Part shown: positions 26,085 through 34,569 of the stretch, one piece after another
Numbering within the stretch: the first letter of the stretch is position 1
Layout: each line of letters begins with the position of its first letter
NCBI GenBank assembly: GCA_905214625.1
Contig: CAJMMQ010000011.1
Span: 1-64,000 of the forward strand
Source of the DNA: an uncultured bacterium
GTDB lineage: Bacteria; Bacteroidota; Bacteroidia; Bacteroidales; Bacteroidaceae
DNA length: 64,000 nucleotides
Direction: 5' to 3'
Program-made: the position numbers and the translations under genes
The notes under the pieces: model-generated
What the model saw: only the letters and a program-made list of their open reading frames with translations
What the model was told of the DNA's origin: nothing
Databases searched by the model: none

Positions 26085-26987
26085 TTAATTTGATTTTTTG
26101 TATTTCTTTGTTTGTGGCTCCATGTCTTCTGTTATCCAGATGTTGGCACCGACTATACATCCTTTGCCTATTGTAACACGGCCTAAGATGGTGGCGTTGG
26201 AGTAGACGATGACATCGTCTTCAAGTATAGGATGCCGTGGAATGCCTTTAATCGGGTTGCCGTCGTCGTCGAGCGGAAAACTCTTGGCACCGAGCGTAAC
26301 ACCTTGGTACAGTTTCACGTTGTTGCCGATTATGCATGTTGCGCCAATCACAACTCCTGTACCGTGGTCGATGGTGAAGTGATGTCCAATCTGTGCGGCA
26401 GGATGTATGTCTATGCCTGTTTCTGAATGGGCCATCTCTGTTATTATTCTTGGTATGAGCGGCACGCCGAGCTTAACAAGTTCGTGGGCCACCCTGTAGT
26501 TTACCAGGGCTTTTATTACCGGATAGCATGATATTATCTCGCCGCGGCTTTCTGCTGCCGGGTCACCGTTGTAGGCCGCCTCGACGTCAGTGGCAAGTAT
26601 TGCCCTTATGTCTGGCAGCCGTTCTATCAGTTTTGTGGCCAGGCCATCGGCCTTGTCCTTATATTGTGACAGAAAGTCGGTTGTTGAGTCATAGCTTTTT
26701 GTGTCTACAAAACAAAGACCGGCGGCAATCTGGTCTGAAAGCAGTTTATGGAGCCGCTCTATGTTAACTCCGATATGATATGTAATGGTTCTGATATTTA
26801 CCGTTGACTTACCATAATATCCGGGAAAAAGGATAGAGCGTGACAGCTCTATTATTTCTTTAAGCGCTTTTCCTGAGGGTAACGGGTCGCCGTCACGATG
26901 CTGGTGAAATAATTCCTTTAACGATTCCGGCTGTGACAGTCGTTCGATTGTCGAGGTGAGAATCTTCGTTAAATTATCAGTGCTCAT
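26085..26987 (-). CDS. cysE: Serine O-acetyltransferase (EpsC-type)
   Basis: The enzyme makes O-acetylserine from serine and acetyl-CoA, the entry to cysteine synthesis. The 300-residue protein has a helical N-terminal domain (about 1-165) and a left-handed beta-helix of hexapeptide repeats (about 190-285) with IDIHPAAQIGHHFTIDHGTG and the loop GVTLGAKSFPLDDDG. The length and the KGIPRHP segment match the long EpsC-type enzymes of Bacteroidetes. A consensus promoter lies at 27013-27044. It may lead a unit continuing into the rRNA methyltransferase, peptidase and purD genes. Confidence 0.93.
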   Translation of the reverse strand: MSTDNLTKILTSTIERLSQPESLKELFHQHRDGDPLPSGKALKEIIELSRSILFPGYYGKSTVNIRTITYHIGVNIERLHKLLSDQIAAGLCFVDTKSYDSTTDFLSQYKDKADGLATKLIERLPDIRAILATDVEAAYNGDPAAESRGEIISCYPVIKALVNYRVAHELVKLGVPLIPRIITEMAHSETGIDIHPAAQIGHHFTIDHGTGVVIGATCIIGNNVKLYQGVTLGAKSFPLDDDGNPIKGIPRHPILEDDVIVYSNATILGRVTIGKGCIVGANIWITEDMEPQTKKYKKSN

Positions 26988-27012
26988 GTAATTTACGTAT
27001 CAATAATTTCTG

Positions 27013-27044
27013 CAAAATTAATTCATTTATTATTAAAAGCCAAA
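27013..27044 (-). promoter_or_regulatory. Promoter of the serine acetyltransferase gene
   Basis: On the minus strand TTTG (27044-27041), 20 bases, TAATTTTG (27020-27013), an exact match to the Bacteroidetes consensus, about 25 bases before the ATG at 26987. Confidence 0.75.
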
Positions 27045-27235
27045 TTTTTTTTACTTTTATTCCGTTTGACTTTTTCTTATCTGTTGTATGTTGTTGCCTG
27101 TTGCTTGTCTTGATGTATGCCGTGTTGTTTTACGTAATACGCTTTCATGTTCTTTGGCGTTGGTCGTTATATGTTTTGTGTTTTGTCTGTGGACTGTTTA
27201 TCCGGTTCGTTTTATCAAAAAACAGCCAAATTTGT

Positions 27236-27266
27236 TTTGTTCTGCTCATAACTTGCATTATCTTTG
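27236..27266 (+). promoter_or_regulatory. Promoter of the ArsG-like permease gene
   Basis: TTTG (27236-27239), 19 bases, TATCTTTG (27259-27266), an exact Bacteroidetes consensus, with a leader of about 90 bases to the ATG at 27361. This promoter and that of the divergent serine acetyltransferase gene share the 373-base gap 26988-27360, which contains no other feature that I can see. Confidence 0.75.
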
Positions 27267-27360
27267 CATTGCAAAAAGCGTGGTATGGCTTCTGTGCGGC
27301 ATGTTGCCGCGTGGTTATCATGCCCGATTTTATACTTGTTTTATATATATTTAGGGTGAT

Positions 27361-28059
27361 ATGGATTGGATACACGGCATAATAGAACATACACAATTTC
27401 CTTTATTGACGGCATTTCTGCTTGGCCTTATAGTGGCTCTTCATCCCTGTCCGCTGGCAACCAACATTGCCGCCATGGGATATATTGCGCGCGATGTGGC
27501 AAACCGTCGCCGCGTGTTTTTTAACGGATTGTTCTATACTTTCGGACGCATGCTGGCTTATTCGGTGCTTGGCATTGTGCTTATTGTCGTATTGCGCAAT
27601 GGCGCTGACATGCTTTCGCTGGGCAACTGGTTCAGCGAGTGGGGCGAGCGTCTGCTTTCTCCTGTTCTTATTGTTATAGGATTATATTTCATGTTGGGGC
27701 ATCTGATTCACAAACATGAACATTGTCCCGACGTACATTCTCGCGGCCGCCATTTTCATGGTGCCGGCGGAAGCATGGCTCTCGGGCTTCTTCTTGCCCT
27801 GTCGTTCTGTCCTGAGAGCGCCGTTGTATATTTCGGCATGCTCATGCCGCTTTCTGTCGAGTCGCACGGAGGCTTCATGCTGCCCGTAGTATTCTCTGTT
27901 GCCACGGCCATACCTACGGTGCTTATGGCATGGGCCGTTGCTTACGGCCTTTCCGGGTTGTCGGCCTTGAAGGAGCGCATGCATGTTCTTCAGCGCTGGG
28001 TCAGTGTTGTTGTAGGTGTGCTGTTTATAGGTGCAGGACTGTTCTGCATGTTCTTTTGA
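27361..28059 (+). CDS. ArsG/CcdA-like (DsbD transmembrane, LysE superfamily) permease
   Basis: This 232-residue inner-membrane protein has six to seven membrane segments and paired HPCPLATNIAA (about 28-38) and LSFCPESAVVYFG (about 146-158) motifs. The paired cysteine-proline motifs are typical of the DsbD/CcdA transmembrane family and of the related ArsG permeases, annotated for aromatic arsenical efflux in Bacteroidetes. A histidine-rich loop (HKHEHCPDVHSRGRHFHGAG, about 118-137) could bind metal. Both thiol-disulfide electron transfer and efflux are possible; with no arsenic gene nearby the substrate is open. Confidence 0.8.
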   Translation: MDWIHGIIEHTQFPLLTAFLLGLIVALHPCPLATNIAAMGYIARDVANRRRVFFNGLFYTFGRMLAYSVLGIVLIVVLRNGADMLSLGNWFSEWGERLLSPVLIVIGLYFMLGHLIHKHEHCPDVHSRGRHFHGAGGSMALGLLLALSFCPESAVVYFGMLMPLSVESHGGFMLPVVFSVATAIPTVLMAWAVAYGLSGLSALKERMHVLQRWVSVVVGVLFIGAGLFCMFF

Positions 28060-28085
28060 GCCCTGCCGGTTATTCTTTTTCGGCA

Positions 28086-28742
28086 TCATTGTGCCGCTTG
28101 TTGCTCAAAGTTTATGTTCACGTGCTCAAAGCCCATGGCTTTCAGCATCTGCGCAAACTGTCTTTTTGCATTCTCCTGCGCTTTCTCTATGTTTTCTTTT
28201 GTAAGGCATCTGGCCTTCATTTTTATGTAGGCGCGCTTATACATGTCGGCCCTGTCTTTGTCTCCCCATGAGCCCGACTCGAAGAACGATTTGGTGCGGG
28301 CTTCGTCTATGAAGTTTTCGTCGAGCAGCTTTATCCTTGGCAGCGTTATGTTCAGCGTGTCTTTGTCGGCCTTTATCCAGTCGGCTTTGGCTTCGTGCAT
28401 GTCGAATCCCAGTCTTAATGTGCCATAATATATGCGTATAAGCTCATCGTCCTTGAAGAAGCCTTTCCTCACGGTGTCTATCATTTCCTCGTTTTCAATC
28501 GACAGAAATTCCCATTCGCCGATTTCTTTCATGGCCAACACCTGCGTCGGTGTTATGTCAATCTTGTCGTTAATATAGATAGTGGCTTCGTTGCCCCTGC
28601 ACGACCTTACGAGATAGGCTGATGCAATGATGGCTATAAGTATTACGATGAATATTATCGAGAGTTTCAGCCGTCCTATCATCATCCACAAGCCGGCCCA
28701 TCTGCTCTTTTTGCGGTGGTAGTTATTGTTGTGTCCTTCCAT
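28086..28742 (-). CDS. DUF4230 domain protein
   Basis: This 218-residue protein has one N-terminal membrane anchor (about 20-45, LKLSIIFIVILIAIIASAYL) and a DUF4230 domain (about 55-215) with the characteristic segments ALKEIGEWEF-like AMKEIGEWEFLSIENE and ADKDTLNITLPRIKLLDENF. DUF4230 proteins are widespread in Bacteroidetes and Firmicutes and their function is unknown. The gene overlaps a second DUF4230 gene upstream by 20 bases, so the pair is probably one operon and the products may work together. It converges on the ArsG-like permease with 26 bases between. Confidence 0.85.
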   Translation of the reverse strand: MEGHNNNYHRKKSRWAGLWMMIGRLKLSIIFIVILIAIIASAYLVRSCRGNEATIYINDKIDITPTQVLAMKEIGEWEFLSIENEEMIDTVRKGFFKDDELIRIYYGTLRLGFDMHEAKADWIKADKDTLNITLPRIKLLDENFIDEARTKSFFESGSWGDKDRADMYKRAYIKMKARCLTKENIEKAQENAKRQFAQMLKAMGFEHVNINFEQQAAQ

Positions 28743-29406
28743 TTTCTATTGTGCTATTTTCAAGAATCATCGGCAGGTCGCTGTCGGTGAATTTCTTTCT
28801 GAACGTTATGGTTATGTTCTCTTCTTTATATCCCATTTTGGTTATCATTGGTATCAGGGCGTGGGCAGCGCTCTCCTTAGCCATGTCAAGTATGCCCAGC
28901 CGCGGTATGCTGCTGATAATTGCGGCCCGTCCCTGCTTCTCGTAGTTAGCCATTTCAGCGTCGCTGAAGTTCGACCTTATCAGCGATACGTGTTTCTTTA
29001 TTTCGTTGTGGTCTATGCGGCTTCCTGTCAGTTCAACCTTCGGGTCGGGCAGTATTATCTCTATCTTGTCGCCGCTGCGCCTTACGTTCTTTTCCGAGAA
29101 GTTGCCGAAGTCGATATACGCTTTCAGCGTGGCGTCTATCGGTATTGCTATTTTTCTTGTAGTGAGCGGCACCGAGAAGTCGAACTTCTGCTGCAGAAAC
29201 GAGCCTTTGAGCTTCACCTGGTCGTCGTGCGTTACAATCTTGTGCACCTGATATTCGGCCGTGTATAGCTTGGTGCATTTCTTTATCTGCATCACCATAA
29301 CAGGTATGGTGTCTATTTTTTCGGCTTCTTTTTTTACGGCTTTCCTGTCTGTGCATGCCGCAAGCATCATCGCCGCCATTGCTATATATAATATTGTTGT
29401 TCTCAT
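28723..29406 (-). CDS. DUF4230 domain lipoprotein
   Basis: This 227-residue protein is a paralogue of its downstream neighbour. It begins with a lipoprotein signal (lipobox MLAAC, acylated Cys18) followed by a DUF4230 domain with KCTKLYTAEYQVHKIVTHDD (about 43-62) and KIEIILPDPKVELTGSRID (about 117-135). It therefore sits in the periplasm or on an outer-membrane leaflet, while the partner is anchored in the inner membrane. The pair may bridge the envelope, but that is inference. Function unknown. Confidence 0.85.
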   Translation of the reverse strand: MRTTILYIAMAAMMLAACTDRKAVKKEAEKIDTIPVMVMQIKKCTKLYTAEYQVHKIVTHDDQVKLKGSFLQQKFDFSVPLTTRKIAIPIDATLKAYIDFGNFSEKNVRRSGDKIEIILPDPKVELTGSRIDHNEIKKHVSLIRSNFSDAEMANYEKQGRAAIISSIPRLGILDMAKESAAHALIPMITKMGYKEENITITFRKKFTDSDLPMILENSTIENGRTQQ

Positions 29407-29538
29407 ACTTGATTACAAAGTTACGTAAAAATGTTATAATTGTGGCGTCAACTAACCGTTATTTTTTATGTTTGTTATATTCTTTTGTTCATTGTGTTAC
29501 ATTTGTATCAAATTTAAGGCTCGTTTAATTATTTTTAT

Positions 29539-29569
29539 TTTGTTCTTCGTTCTATTTGCATTATCTTTG
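29539..29569 (+). promoter_or_regulatory. Promoter of the DUF4738 lipoprotein gene
   Basis: TTTG (29539-29542), 19 bases, TATCTTTG (29562-29569), exact Bacteroidetes consensus, 25 bases before the ATG at 29595. Confidence 0.75.
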
Positions 29570-29594
29570 CACGAATAATTTTTAAAATACTGAA

Positions 29595-30164
29595 ATGAAA
29601 TTAACGCACGCATTGATTTTTATGGCGCTTATGTCTGTTGCCGCTGTGTCTTGCAGCGAGAAGAAACAGCCGAGCAACATCATCGCCCATAAACCTGTAA
29701 AAAAGGCGCCCTCAGCTCCTGTTAAGATGCAGAATTCTGACTATGAGGATGCCGTGAGCTGGATAGGAAGTTCTTATAATGTTAAGATAAGCCGCAGGGC
29801 CGACACCGGTCTGCCGTTGATTGTGGACGATGGCGGCAACAAGTATTATGACAACGTAATTACGGTTACTGTTACACGTCCTGACGGTTCAGAGTTTTTC
29901 AACCGTAAGTTCACTAAATCTGATTTCTCTTCATATATCGACGACGAATATGCCAAGAAGAGCGCATTGCTGGGCATCGTGCTGGAGAAGGCAGAGGGCG
30001 ACAACCTCAGTTTTGCCGCCAGTGTAGGAGCTCCTGACGTGCTCAGCGACGACTATGTGCCGCTTATTATAACCGTTTCGCGTACAGGTGGGATAAGTAT
30101 TCAGAAAGACTCTCGCATCGATTCTAACAACGAGCAGCCCGATTATGAAGACGAGGGTGTATAG
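29595..30164 (+). CDS. DUF4738-like lipoprotein
   Basis: This 189-residue protein has a lipoprotein signal (lipobox AAVSC, acylated Cys20) and a single domain (about 50-180) that I recognise as DUF4738-like: GLPLIVDDGGNKYYDNVI (about 75-92) and GSEFFNRKFTKSDFSSYID (about 98-116). Such lipoproteins are conserved in Bacteroidales and have no known function. It has its own promoter and is followed by two tandem hairpins, so it is a single-gene unit. Confidence 0.8.
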   Translation: MKLTHALIFMALMSVAAVSCSEKKQPSNIIAHKPVKKAPSAPVKMQNSDYEDAVSWIGSSYNVKISRRADTGLPLIVDDGGNKYYDNVITVTVTRPDGSEFFNRKFTKSDFSSYIDDEYAKKSALLGIVLEKAEGDNLSFAASVGAPDVLSDDYVPLIITVSRTGGISIQKDSRIDSNNEQPDYEDEGV

Positions 30165-30197
30165 GTGGTTGTAACATATTGGTATTCAATAAATTGT

Positions 30198-30234
30198 AAA
30201 AGGCCGTCTTTTGTACTCTAAAAGATGGCCTTTT
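30198..30234 (+). terminator. Terminator hairpin of the DUF4738 gene
   Basis: AAAAGGCCGTCTTTT (30198-30212) pairs with AAAAGATGGCCTTTT (30220-30234) with one G-T pair and a 7-base loop. It lies 33 bases past the stop and ends in T's on both strands. Confidence 0.7.
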
Positions 30235-30241
30235 ATACGCT

Positions 30242-30278
30242 AAAAGCATACCTTTTGCAGTGTGAAAGGTATGCTTTT
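30242..30278. repeat. Second hairpin, TGCAGTGTG-loop family
   Basis: AAAAGCATACCTTT (30242-30255) pairs perfectly with AAAGGTATGCTTTT (30265-30278) around the loop TGCAGTGTG. A near-identical core and loop (TGCAGTATG) recurs at 37952-37976, so this is a dispersed repeat as well as a possible second terminator, also for the converging AraC gene. Confidence 0.65.
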
Positions 30279-30335
30279 GTATTTTGAACATAGGAAGCGA
30301 TTTTGGTTGAAGAATATGTATGCCTGTCTGACTGG

Positions 30336-31247
30336 TTATTTCCGCTGCCTGAACTCATGCGGAGTTATGTCGGTTATGCGCTTGAAGAACTTGCAGAAGA
30401 AACTCGGGTTGGGGAAGTTTAGCTCCTCGGCAATCTGTGCTATCGGCATGTTTCCATACCTGAGCATAATCTTGGCGTTGGTTATCAGCGCGCGGTCTAT
30501 CCATTCCTTGGCCGTTATTCCGCTTGTTTCTTTTATCACCACGCCCAGATAACGAGGAGTAACGCACATCTTGTCGGCATAGAACGACAGCGCGTGTTCC
30601 TTCTGGTTGTAAGTGCTTACAAGCTGTATAAACTTGTCGAACATCTCCCTGTTGTGCGGTTTATTGTGGCTGGTGTCTTCGACATGCTTGTTTTTCAGGA
30701 ATTTATAATAGTGTATCAGCGAATAGATTATTCCGTCGAGTGTTTCGTCCGGGCAGTCTTTCTGGCGTGCAATCTCCCATGCCGACAGAAACATCTTGTC
30801 GGCAATGTTTATGTCGTTTTGTCCGGGTGTTGTAACAAAGTTGTATGCGTTGCGGTTATATTCGCCCGGAATATTTCCGCTGAACACCATGTTCATCTTC
30901 TCATTGCTTATCATCATGCCACACATCTCAAAGTCGTCAGAAAAGTGGTTTACCTGTATGATGCTTCCTGTTCCGATGAATGCTATCGAGTTCTTTTTCA
31001 GATTATAGTCTCTAAGGTTTATCGTTATGTTGGCTTCTCCTTCCTTTATCAGTGCCAGTCGGCAGTCTTCTATAATAAAAGGTGTGCCTAATTGCTGTAA
31101 TTTGTTGAACAGCTTGTGTCCTGAGCGCATCATGCCTATCTCCCTGCCTATGATTTGTAAGGCATTTTTTTGCTCGTCTATATCTCCGAGCATAGACTTA
31201 ATTTCGGAGAATGAAAAACGTTCAGGATACATGTTGTTTGTTTTCAT
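30336..31247 (-). CDS. AraC family transcriptional regulator
   Basis: This 303-residue regulator starts at the ATG at 31247 (MKTNNMYPERFSFSEIKSML); an upstream in-frame start at 31352 would read through likely promoter DNA. The N-terminal part (about 1-175) is a cupin-like sensing domain. The C-terminal AraC domain (about 200-300) has two helix-turn-helix motifs: ALSFYADKMCVTPRYLGVVI and PIAQIAEELNFPNPSFFCKF. A minus-strand TATTTTTG -10 element lies at about 31271-31264. It is transcribed divergently from the TolC-HlyD-ABC operon, which is the likely target. The inducer is unknown. Confidence 0.92.
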   Translation of the reverse strand: MKTNNMYPERFSFSEIKSMLGDIDEQKNALQIIGREIGMMRSGHKLFNKLQQLGTPFIIEDCRLALIKEGEANITINLRDYNLKKNSIAFIGTGSIIQVNHFSDDFEMCGMMISNEKMNMVFSGNIPGEYNRNAYNFVTTPGQNDINIADKMFLSAWEIARQKDCPDETLDGIIYSLIHYYKFLKNKHVEDTSHNKPHNREMFDKFIQLVSTYNQKEHALSFYADKMCVTPRYLGVVIKETSGITAKEWIDRALITNAKIMLRYGNMPIAQIAEELNFPNPSFFCKFFKRITDITPHEFRQRK

Positions 31248-31394
31248 AAAGCGAATTTTTTTTGGTGCAAAAATAATGAAAATGCAGAATAAAGGCAATA
31301 AAATACTCATATCTACACCTTTTTTACGATATTTTAAGTACAAAAGGAACATTTTGTGACTTTATCGGATAAGCCCTTTCATCATATTATTTGC

Positions 31395-31402
31395 TATCTT
31401 TG
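31395..31402 (+). promoter_or_regulatory. -10 element of the efflux operon
   Basis: TATCTTTG matches the Bacteroidetes TAnnTTTG box. The -33 region lacks TTTG at the proper distance, as expected of a promoter that needs an activator such as the divergent AraC protein. A leader of about 90 bases precedes the chosen ATG at 31499. Confidence 0.5.
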
Positions 31403-31498
31403 CATTGTGTAATTATTGTTGTCCGCATATCGTGTTTATGCCGGATGCGTTGGCGGACATCTGATGTTAAACAATTTGGAAACAATATTAACAGTGAT

Positions 31499-32752
31499 AT
31501 GAAACGTATTTTTATGTTTGTCCTGTTGGCCGCATCCGTCGTGTCGGCCTTCTCTCAGATAACGCTTGGCGAGTGCCGTTCGCTTGCCCGTGACAATTAT
31601 CCGCTTATAAAGCGGTTTGGTCTGGTTGAACAGAGCCGCTCGTTGTCGGTGAGCAATGCCTCAAAGGCATGGCTTCCGCAGGTGTCGCTCAACGCGCGTG
31701 CGTCATATCAGAGCGAGGTTACGCGGCTTCCGGTAGACATACCCGGCGTTGACATCAGTCCGCTGTCTAAAGACCAGTATGATGTAAGCGTTAATGTCAG
31801 TCAGCAGATATACGACGGCGGCACCGTCAGTTCGTCAAAGCGGCTGGCCGATGCACGCGGCGACGTAGAACGCGAGAAGGTCAACGTGGCCATTTATGAT
31901 GTTTATGAGCGCATAGACCAGCTTTATTTCGGCATATTGCTCCTTGACGAACAGATAAGGCAGATAAGGCTGCTTCAGGACGACTTGTCGCTTAGTCATC
32001 AGTCTGTTGGCGGAATGGTGCGCGGGGGAGTGGCCAACCAGACCGACCTTGACGCTGTTAAGGTTGAGCAGGTGAAGGCAAGTCAGGCTGAAACAAGTCT
32101 TCTTACGTCGCGCGCCACTTATCTGAAAATGCTCTCTACGTTCATCGGCAAACCTTTAGGCGACAGCATTAGCCTTGTACGTCCTGATGAGGCAGATGTC
32201 AGCGGTGTTGTTAACAACCGTCCCGAGCTGGCCCTGTATGGTGCGCAGAACCGTTTGCTGGATCAGCAGCGCAAGACTCTCGACACATATCTGCGCCCCC
32301 GTGTGGGCCTGTTCCTGCAGGGCGGCTATGGCAATCCGGCACTTAACATGCTTAAAAACAGCTTTGAGGCTTATTATAAGGTTGGTGCCACGCTTACGTG
32401 GAACTTCGGAAATCTATATACACGTGCCAACGACAAGCGCAAGATTGAGACCGACAGGCTCAGCATTGAGGCCGAGCGCGAAACTTTTCTTTTCAACACC
32501 GGACTGCAGAGCGAGCTGCAGCGCGGCAACATCGAGAGTCTGCGTAAGCAGATAGCGCAGGACGATGAGATAATAACATTGCGCGAGCGCATACGCTCTA
32601 AGGCAGATGTTAAGGTGGCCAACGGCACCGAGACCGTCAACGAGATGCTGCGCGACATCAACGCCGTGAGCGAGGCGAGGCTCACAAAGGCTTTCCATGA
32701 GATACAGCTTTTACAGGAAATATATAAACTTAAAAACATAAACAACTTTTAG
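31499..32752 (+). CDS. TolC family outer-membrane efflux protein
   Basis: This 417-residue protein starts at the ATG at 31499 (MKRIFMFVLLAASVVSAFS), a signal peptide; the frame upstream of it is not protein-like. Two repeated outer-membrane-efflux domains with long coiled-coil helices follow (for example LAEQI-like LDEQIRQIRLLQDDLSLSHQ and AERETFLFNTGLQSELQRGN). It would form the outer-membrane channel of the type I efflux pump encoded downstream. First gene of a six-gene plus-strand operon; 4 bases separate it from the HlyD gene. Confidence 0.92.
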   Translation: MKRIFMFVLLAASVVSAFSQITLGECRSLARDNYPLIKRFGLVEQSRSLSVSNASKAWLPQVSLNARASYQSEVTRLPVDIPGVDISPLSKDQYDVSVNVSQQIYDGGTVSSSKRLADARGDVEREKVNVAIYDVYERIDQLYFGILLLDEQIRQIRLLQDDLSLSHQSVGGMVRGGVANQTDLDAVKVEQVKASQAETSLLTSRATYLKMLSTFIGKPLGDSISLVRPDEADVSGVVNNRPELALYGAQNRLLDQQRKTLDTYLRPRVGLFLQGGYGNPALNMLKNSFEAYYKVGATLTWNFGNLYTRANDKRKIETDRLSIEAERETFLFNTGLQSELQRGNIESLRKQIAQDDEIITLRERIRSKADVKVANGTETVNEMLRDINAVSEARLTKAFHEIQLLQEIYKLKNINNF

Positions 32753-32756
32753 CCGT

Positions 32757-33647
32757 ATGAAAAAGTTACAGTTTATACTCTTGTCCATAGCCCTTGCGGC
32801 ATGCTCTTCGGGCGATTCTGACTATGATGCCACGGGCATGTTTGAGGCCACTGAGATAATAGTTTCGGCCGAGCAGAACGGCCGCTTGCTCTCGTTCAGC
32901 GTTGAGGAGGGCGACCGCCTTCAGGCCGGCAGTCAGGTGGGGCTTGTCGACACCGTGCAACTCCAGTTGCGCGCGTTGCAGCTCGGTGCCACAAAGGATG
33001 TGTATGCAACACAGCGTCCCGACATAGAAACACAGATAGCCGCCACGCGTCAGGAGCTGGCTAAGGCCGAGGCAGAACAGCGCCGCTATGAAGCTCTGGT
33101 CAAGGATAATGCCGCTAACCGCAAGATGCTCGACGATGCAGTGAGCAACGTGCGTGTGCTGCGCCGCCGTCTTGCCGCCCAGCAGTCGTCGCTCGGCAAG
33201 AGCACAAGCAGTCTTAACAGTCAGATGACGGCCACAGAGATACAGCGCCGTCAGGTAATCGACCAATTGCGCAAGTGTCATGTGGTGGCACCCATCAACG
33301 GTACGGTGCTCGAAAAATATGCCGAGGCGGGCGAATACGCCACAACGGGCAAGCCTCTGTTTAAGATTGCTGATGTAGACGACATGAAACTCAGGACATA
33401 CGTCACGGCAGCTCAGCTCAACTCGATAAAGATTGGGCAGAAAGTCAAGGTGTATGCCGATGAGGGCGAGGACAAGCGGCGCGAGTATCAGGGTGTGATA
33501 ACGTGGATATCAGACAAGGCGGAATTTACTCCCAAGACCATACAGACGCGCGACGAACGTTCAAATCTTGTCTACGCAGTGAAGATTTCTGTAAGAAACA
33601 CCGACCGTCTCATTAAAATAGGAATGTATGGCGACGTTAGGTTCTGA
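32757..33647 (+). CDS. HlyD/membrane fusion (adaptor) protein
   Basis: This 296-residue adaptor has a lipoprotein signal (lipobox LAAC, Cys16), a biotinyl-lipoyl-like half motif (VSAEQNGRLLSFSVEEGDRL, about 36-55), a central coiled coil (about 80-165) and a second lipoyl half with CHVVAPINGTVLEKYAEAGE (about 174-193). This is the layout of YbhG/HlyD-type periplasmic adaptors. It links the TolC channel to the ABC transporter and overlaps the first ATPase gene by 20 bases. Confidence 0.92.
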   Translation: MKKLQFILLSIALAACSSGDSDYDATGMFEATEIIVSAEQNGRLLSFSVEEGDRLQAGSQVGLVDTVQLQLRALQLGATKDVYATQRPDIETQIAATRQELAKAEAEQRRYEALVKDNAANRKMLDDAVSNVRVLRRRLAAQQSSLGKSTSSLNSQMTATEIQRRQVIDQLRKCHVVAPINGTVLEKYAEAGEYATTGKPLFKIADVDDMKLRTYVTAAQLNSIKIGQKVKVYADEGEDKRREYQGVITWISDKAEFTPKTIQTRDERSNLVYAVKISVRNTDRLIKIGMYGDVRF

Positions 33648-34569
33648 TGCAGGGGGCATAGTATGGGCCGACGGTCTCTGCAAGAAATATGGCAAGACCG
33701 AGGCTCTCAGTCAACTCTCATTCAGCGTTGACGAGGGCGAGATTTATGGCATCATCGGGCCCGACGGTTCCGGCAAAACCACTCTTTTCCGCATCCTTGC
33801 CACTTTGCTCCTGCCTGATGGAGGCAGGGCAAGCGTAGACGGACTTGACGTGGTGCCCGACTTTCGCGCCATACGCTGCCGCATAGGCTATATGCCGGGG
33901 CGTTTCTCGCTCTATCAGGACCTTTCGGTTGAGGAAAATCTAAACTTCTTCGCGTCGGTTTTCAACACTTCGGTCGAGCAGAATTACGCCATGGTGGCCG
34001 ACATTTACCGCCATATAGAGCCTTTCAAGAACCGCAGGGCCGGCAAGCTGTCGGGTGGAATGAAGCAGAAACTTGCACTCTGCTGTGCCCTTATTCATGC
34101 TCCGCGCGTGCTGTTTCTCGATGAGCCTACTACGGGAGTCGACCCGGTTTCGCGCCGCGAGTTCTGGACTATGCTGAAAAAACTGCGTGATGAACACGGA
34201 CTTACCGTGCTTGTGTCTACACCATATATGGACGAGGCGTCATGGTGCGACCGCATATCGCTGATGCAGGGCGGACGCTTCATGCAGACCGACACGCCGC
34301 GCGGCATTGTTGAGGCTTATGCCGAGAGGCTGTTTTCTGTCGTGGCTGCCGACATGCACGGGCTTATGGCCGGACTGAAATCCTGTCCGTTCGTGGCTAC
34401 TTCGTTCTCGTTCGGTGCTGCTTATCATGTAACGCTTGTGCCGGAAGCCACCCCCGACGGTCTACGTTCATGGCTAATGGATAAAGGCTACGCCGAAGTC
34501 GGTGTCAGCGAGATAAAACCTTCGGTTGAAGACTGCTTCATGGTATTAATGAAAACATCAGAGAAATGA
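33628..34569 (+). CDS. ABC transporter ATP-binding protein
   Basis: This 313-residue ATPase has Walker A GPDGSGKTT (about 47-55), signature LSGGMKQKL (about 139-147), Walker B LFLDEPTTGVDP (about 163-174) and a C-terminal extension of about 90 residues. With the 246-residue ATPase next to it, it matches the two ATP-binding halves of YbhF/RbbA-like multidrug exporters, here on two genes. The ATG at 33628 overlaps the HlyD gene; its stop overlaps the second ATPase by 4 bases. Confidence 0.93.
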   Translation: MATLGSDAGGIVWADGLCKKYGKTEALSQLSFSVDEGEIYGIIGPDGSGKTTLFRILATLLLPDGGRASVDGLDVVPDFRAIRCRIGYMPGRFSLYQDLSVEENLNFFASVFNTSVEQNYAMVADIYRHIEPFKNRRAGKLSGGMKQKLALCCALIHAPRVLFLDEPTTGVDPVSRREFWTMLKKLRDEHGLTVLVSTPYMDEASWCDRISLMQGGRFMQTDTPRGIVEAYAERLFSVVAADMHGLMAGLKSCPFVATSFSFGAAYHVTLVPEATPDGLRSWLMDKGYAEVGVSEIKPSVEDCFMVLMKTSEK

